Origin: Phascolarctobacterium succinatutens CAG:287 | GTDB lineage: Bacteria > Bacillota > Negativicutes > Acidaminococcales > Acidaminococcaceae | Assembly (NCBI RefSeq): GCF_000434895.1 | Contig: NZ_FR892828.1 | Coordinates: forward strand, 1-53,126 | Length of the DNA stretch: 53,126 nucleotides | Reading direction: 5' to 3' | In this document: piece after piece, positions 49,610 to 53,126 of the stretch | How positions within the stretch are numbered: the stretch's first letter is position 1 | Layout of the letters: each line of letters begins with the position of its first letter | Notes under the pieces: model-generated | Told to the model about the DNA's origin: nothing | The model's input: only the letters and a program-made list of their open reading frames with translations | Database searches by the model: none | Translations under genes and position numbers: made by a program

Positions 49610-51583
49610 ATGAAGAGTAATTTTTCCAAGGGTTTATTGATGACGGCCCTCATTACCGGTAGTGTAATATGGGGGGGCACAAACGTATTTGCTGAAGAGC
49701 TGCAGGAGTATTCGCTGGACCAGATGGTTGTAACGGCGACGAGAACGGAGAAACGTGATGTCGATGTTCCTGCAAGTACAACTGTAATTACTTCAAAACA
49801 ATTGGAGGATTCTGGTTCCAATAGTATTGCTGAAGTTTTAGGCAAACAAGCAGGTATTGAGTACAAATCCTTTGGCCCTTTGGGTACTTCGATGGGTACA
49901 ATGATTAATGAGGTTAATATTCGTGGTATCAGTAATGGTACATTGGTATTAGTCAATGGTAATCCTATTTCTTGGCGTGGTAAATATAATTTGGAATCTA
50001 TTCCTACGGACAGTATTGAGCGTATCGAAATTGTAAAGAGTGGTGGCTCTGTACTTTATGGTTCTGAGGCAATGGGTGGCGTTGTTAATATCATTACTAA
50101 GAAAAAAGGCAGTAATAAAATTAGCGTAGGTTATGGTAACAGAAGCCATCAGAATTATAGAGTAAATGTTGGCGACGAAAAATTTACTGCTGGTTACTCT
50201 TTGGAAAAAATGGGAAGAGTTAATTATCGTAGCATAAGTGATGTTAATTATCCTAGCAAAAAACCAGTTTTGAAAGGTAAAACAAGAACTGATGCGGATG
50301 ATATTAAGAAACAGAGCGTTAATTTAGGGTATAATTTTAATGATAGACTTAGCTTAGCTTATAATTACTATGAGTCTCAAGTTAACTATGAGAGAATATT
50401 TGTTGATGTTGAAAAGGGTGATGCGAAAATCGATGATCAGTTTAATGGTCGACTATATACAACAAAACAAAATAACATTCAATTAAATTATAAGGATGAT
50501 GACTATAAAGCTAGTATTTACTATAATATCAATAACGTAGAATCAGAAGGTCCGACTTTCTACAATACAAGTACGACAAGTGGTGGTGCAAAGGAATTTA
50601 GTATGTATCATACTAAAGAGAGAAATTCTACAGTTGGTACAGATTTGCAACGTAATTGGAAAATTGGAGAAAAAGCTCAAGCAGTTCTTGGTGTAGATTA
50701 TCAACATGAAATGTATGAGAAATCAGTATTCAGTGGTGGGTCATTAAGTCGTGATATTTGGGCAGTTTTCGGTCAGTGGGATCAAAAGTTTGATGATAAA
50801 AATTCTATGATTTTTGGTGCGCGTGAAACTTGGACAACTAATGCGTTTAGAGATCAAAACTATAACAACTTTAGTGGTGCAGTACAATACATCCATAAAT
50901 TAGATGATGATCAGACAATTTATGCAAGCTATACAGAATCTTTCATTATGCCGACTTATGCTCAGATGAATGGCGCCAGTGAAACTGCAAAACCGAATCC
51001 TGATTTAAAACCACAAACAGGTAAAAACTACGAATTGGGTTGGAAAAAAGTATCTGATAGCCATAGCTGGAAAGCAGCATTGTATCATATTGATATAAAA
51101 GATAATATTTCTGCTACATGGACTCCAAGCAAGGCTGAATACAAGTATAAAAACGAAGATTTTAAAAATACTGGTGTAGAGCTTACTTGTGATATTCAAG
51201 GGGACAATGGCTTCTCTTACAATTATGGCGTAAATTACGGGGATCCTAAGGTTAAAGCTAAAACAGGCAAAACTTACTGGGATAGAAAATTTGGTCGTTG
51301 GCAGCTTAATGGCGGTATTACCTATGCTAAAGATAAACTGAGAACTAGCTTAACTGGCAGTTATCTGGCTGATCGTGTTAATACTCCAAGCAGTTCGCAT
51401 TCTTCTAAGACTAAACCTTATTTCCTTACTACCTTAAATACCACTTATAGCCCTGATAAGAACAGCGACATCACTTTAACCATTGATAACTTGCTTAACA
51501 GACAAGATAATTTGAACCATTCTGGTTCTGATTATTATGCTGTTCCGACAAGCTTCCTGCTTACTTACACCTATAAGTTTTAA
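49610..51583 (+). CDS. TonB-dependent outer-membrane receptor 4
   Basis: 657 residues; signal peptide ~29 residues (KGLLMTALITGSVIWGG, cleavage near VFA-EE). TonB-box-like DQMVVTAT, plug (TTVITSKQLEDSG, LGKQAGIEYKSFG, VNIRGISNGTLVLVNGNPISWRG, IERIEIVKSGGSVLYGSEAMGGVVNIITKK), barrel to the terminal YTYKF. Diverged from receptors 2 and 3 (plug has RGISNGTLVLVNGN in place of INGSSNxVVLxDG), so a different ligand is likely. RBS TAGGAG. No MerR-type site; preceded by a terminator at 49456-49492, so regulation may be by attenuation. Closed by the terminator at 51601. Confidence 0.92.
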   Translation: MKSNFSKGLLMTALITGSVIWGGTNVFAEELQEYSLDQMVVTATRTEKRDVDVPASTTVITSKQLEDSGSNSIAEVLGKQAGIEYKSFGPLGTSMGTMINEVNIRGISNGTLVLVNGNPISWRGKYNLESIPTDSIERIEIVKSGGSVLYGSEAMGGVVNIITKKKGSNKISVGYGNRSHQNYRVNVGDEKFTAGYSLEKMGRVNYRSISDVNYPSKKPVLKGKTRTDADDIKKQSVNLGYNFNDRLSLAYNYYESQVNYERIFVDVEKGDAKIDDQFNGRLYTTKQNNIQLNYKDDDYKASIYYNINNVESEGPTFYNTSTTSGGAKEFSMYHTKERNSTVGTDLQRNWKIGEKAQAVLGVDYQHEMYEKSVFSGGSLSRDIWAVFGQWDQKFDDKNSMIFGARETWTTNAFRDQNYNNFSGAVQYIHKLDDDQTIYASYTESFIMPTYAQMNGASETAKPNPDLKPQTGKNYELGWKKVSDSHSWKAALYHIDIKDNISATWTPSKAEYKYKNEDFKNTGVELTCDIQGDNGFSYNYGVNYGDPKVKAKTGKTYWDRKFGRWQLNGGITYAKDKLRTSLTGSYLADRVNTPSSSHSSKTKPYFLTTLNTTYSPDKNSDITLTIDNLLNRQDNLNHSGSDYYAVPTSFLLTYTYKF

Positions 51584-51600
51584 TAATACTTAACACCTAT

Positions 51601-51627
51601 GGCGGCGCGCTTGCGCCGCCTTTTTTT
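51601..51627 (+). terminator. Rho-independent terminator after receptor 4
   Basis: GGCGGCGCGC-TT-GCGCCGCC followed by seven T. Confidence 0.93.
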
Positions 51628-51637
51628 CTAAAAAAAC

Positions 51638-51666
51638 TTGCGTTCTTAGAAAAAAACGGCTAATAT
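51638..51666 (+). promoter_or_regulatory. Promoter of the DUF4143-type ATPase gene
   Basis: TTGCGT, 17 bp, TAATAT, 37 bases before the gene. Confidence 0.6.
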
Positions 51667-51702
51667 ATTATTAAAAAATAAATTAGTCGAAAGGAGCACC
51701 TT

Positions 51703-52926
51703 ATGTATATTCATCGTCACTTGGAAAGCATACTTGAAAAAGCTTCAAAAATGTTTGGCGCAGTTTTGGTAACAGGTCCGCGTCAGGTTGGTAAAACAAC
51801 TTTGCTACGCAGGTTCGCCAACAGTGCTAATTACATAAGCTTAGATGATCCCATGCAGCTTCATGCTGCAGTTGAGCAGCCGGCTACTTTTTTTAAAGAT
51901 AATACTCCACCGGTTTTTGTGGATGAAATCCAGTATGCGCCTAATCTGTTTCCTTATATTAAAATGCAGGTAGATGAACAGAACGGCAAAGGGATGTTTT
52001 ACCTTTCCGGGTCACAACAGTTTAAACTGATGAAGAATGTGGGCGAATCGCTTGCCGGTCGCTTAGGCATTCTTAATCTTTTGGGGCTTTCGCTGCGTGA
52101 GTATCAGCAGATTAAATTTAATGATGCATTTTTGCCAGTTGAAGAGTATTTTACTGCACGCAAAAAGGAACTAAAGCCTATAACCTATGAAGATTTATGG
52201 AAAGTAATTCATAGGGGCAGCATGCCGGATTTATTGCTTAATGAGGATTATGACTGGCAGATTTTCTACGCTTCTTATGTAAAAACTTATATTGAACGTG
52301 ATGTGCGTGAATTGACACAGGTTGGTGATGAAGTGAAATTCATTACGTTCATGATTGCTGTAGCAAGTATTACCGGCCAGTTGCTTAATATTTCGTCACT
52401 TGCCAAGAATGTGGGAATTAGTGTATCAACCGCCGAACGCTGGCTATCTATTCTTGTTACTTGCAATATAGTGTATTTGTTGCGTCCATATGCGAATAAT
52501 GTGTTAAAAAGGGTGGTCAAAACGCCGAAGCTTTATTTCATGGATACTGGTTTGGCAGCCTATCTGACGAAATGGACCAATGCTGATGTGCTGAAAAACG
52601 GAGCCATGGCAGGAGCGTTTTTTGAAACGTTTGTCATTGCTGAAATAGTTAAGAGTTATTACAATAAGGGGATAGCAGAGCCGCCTTTATATTTTTATAG
52701 AGATAAGGAGCAAAAGGAAATAGATTTACTTATCGAATGTAATGGAGTGCTCCATCCTTTGGAAATGAAAAAACATGCTGATCCTAAAGCAGCAGACATC
52801 AAAGCCTTTTCTGTGTTGGATTCTATCCCTGGAGTTAAGCGTGGCAGTGGCGGTGTTATTTGCACGTATGATAGAATAGTTGCGTTGAAAGATAATGATA
52901 AGGTTATACCGATTTCGTATCTGTAA
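51703..52926 (+). CDS. AAA_14/DUF4143-type ATPase
   Basis: 407 residues, RBS AAAGGAG. P-loop GPRQVGKTT (25-33), Walker B PPVFVDEIQYAP near residue 68, sensor FYLSGSQQF, LREYQQIKF, arginine-rich TYIERDVRELTQVGDEVKF, winged-helix-like SSLAKNVGISVSTAERWLSIL, and the C-terminal DUF4143 part (GAFFETFVIAEIVKSYY, KEIDLLIECNGVLHPLEMKK) with a D...E.K nuclease-like pattern. Same general family as the gene at 6013-7362 but clearly diverged and not flanked by the 19-bp repeats. A cellular role is not established for the family. Confidence 0.9.
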   Translation: MYIHRHLESILEKASKMFGAVLVTGPRQVGKTTLLRRFANSANYISLDDPMQLHAAVEQPATFFKDNTPPVFVDEIQYAPNLFPYIKMQVDEQNGKGMFYLSGSQQFKLMKNVGESLAGRLGILNLLGLSLREYQQIKFNDAFLPVEEYFTARKKELKPITYEDLWKVIHRGSMPDLLLNEDYDWQIFYASYVKTYIERDVRELTQVGDEVKFITFMIAVASITGQLLNISSLAKNVGISVSTAERWLSILVTCNIVYLLRPYANNVLKRVVKTPKLYFMDTGLAAYLTKWTNADVLKNGAMAGAFFETFVIAEIVKSYYNKGIAEPPLYFYRDKEQKEIDLLIECNGVLHPLEMKKHADPKAADIKAFSVLDSIPGVKRGSGGVICTYDRIVALKDNDKVIPISYL

Positions 52927-52949
52927 TTTTTGCAGGCGTATAGTTTTAC

Positions 52950-52974
52950 GGCGGCACGTTTGCGCCGCCTTTTT
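52950..52974 (+). terminator. Rho-independent terminator after the ATPase gene
   Basis: GGCGGCACG-TT-TGCGCCGCC followed by five T; near copy of the one at 51601. Confidence 0.9.
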
Positions 52975-53021
52975 GTATACAAGAACAGCTATTTAACACA
53001 AAAAGTATGATGTGCAGTTAT

Positions 53022-53050
53022 TTGACTTTGCATTTTACGTTTGTTATTAT
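53022..53050 (+). promoter_or_regulatory. Sigma-A-type promoter of the gene leaving the window
   Basis: TTGACT, 17 bp, TATTAT (a second -10 TATAAT overlaps three bases on). Confidence 0.6.
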
Positions 53051-53116
53051 AATATATAAATAATTGTTGCCGAAAAAATTAGATACTTTAGAGAAGAGAA
53101 GGAGGGCTTGGATAAA

Positions 53117-53126
53117 ATGGGCGATG
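53117..53126 (+). CDS. Start of a gene cut by the window edge
   Basis: ATG 53117 (codes MGD...) lies about 11 bases after GAAGGAGGG. Only three codons are visible, so nothing can be said about the product. Confidence 0.45.

Noticed and set aside
1..53126. tRNA, rRNA, insertion sequence, prophage or integrase genes
   Set aside because: None recognised on either strand; no transposase-like frame among the coding regions.

Overview
The window looks like a chromosome segment of a diderm Firmicute (Negativicutes, for example a Phascolarctobacterium/Acidaminococcus/Selenomonad-like gut anaerobe). This is inferred from TonB receptors, an autotransporter and an RND pump occurring together with Firmicute-type promoters and strong GGAGG ribosome sites. 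No taxonomic marker gene is present.

Layout. 1-4.1 kb: the 3' end of an autotransporter, a YbjN-like cytosolic protein and a TonB receptor. 4.1-7.7 kb: two unrelated AAA-type ATPase genes on the minus strand, mixed with eight copies of a 19-bp repeat and duplicated gene scraps. 7.7-9.7 kb: a CbiZ-like cobinamide amidohydrolase, a small two-repeat His-containing protein and a type I toxin/antisense module. 9.7-21 kb: a MerR-type regulator divergent from a seven-gene operon (NifH-like, two NifD/K-like subunits, tetrapyrrole/siderophore-type binding lipoprotein, FecCD/BtuC-type permease, CobN-type chelatase, radical SAM/SPASM protein). 21-24 kb: another binding lipoprotein, a second MerR, and a scar region holding a truncated small-protein gene, a truncated third MerR and the last 17 codons of a lost TonB receptor. 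24-29.4 kb: nitrilase-family amidase, binding lipoprotein and a second CobN carrying a frameshift. 29.4-41.3 kb: two TonB receptors, two more binding lipoproteins, a frameshifted AlbA/Schlafen-type gene and a third CobN. 41.3-49.3 kb: BchI/ChlI- and BchD/ChlD-like chelatase motor subunits, then a periplasmic protein with an RND adaptor and pump. 49.3-53.1 kb: a fourth TonB receptor, a DUF4143-type ATPase and the first codons of another gene.

How it fits together. Ten promoters in the window share a MerR-type architecture: TTGACT-like -35, exactly 19 bp, TAtAaT-like -10, with a CTRTAT...TATAG dyad in the spacer. They precede cbiZ-like, the small His protein, the nifH-like operon, a binding lipoprotein, the broken small gene, the lost receptor/nitrilase/CobN2 unit, two receptors, CobN3 and bchID-like. 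I read this as one regulon for taking up a tetrapyrrole (corrinoid, heme or a related pigment) across two membranes, exchanging or removing its metal (CobN plus BchI/BchD), and reducing or trimming it (NifH/D/K-like, radical SAM, CbiZ, amidase). The individual protein families are recognised with confidence. The substrate and the direction of the chemistry are inference. The permease's ATPase is not in the window. Three genes are frameshifted at homopolymer tracts, which may be phase variation, decay or sequencing error.
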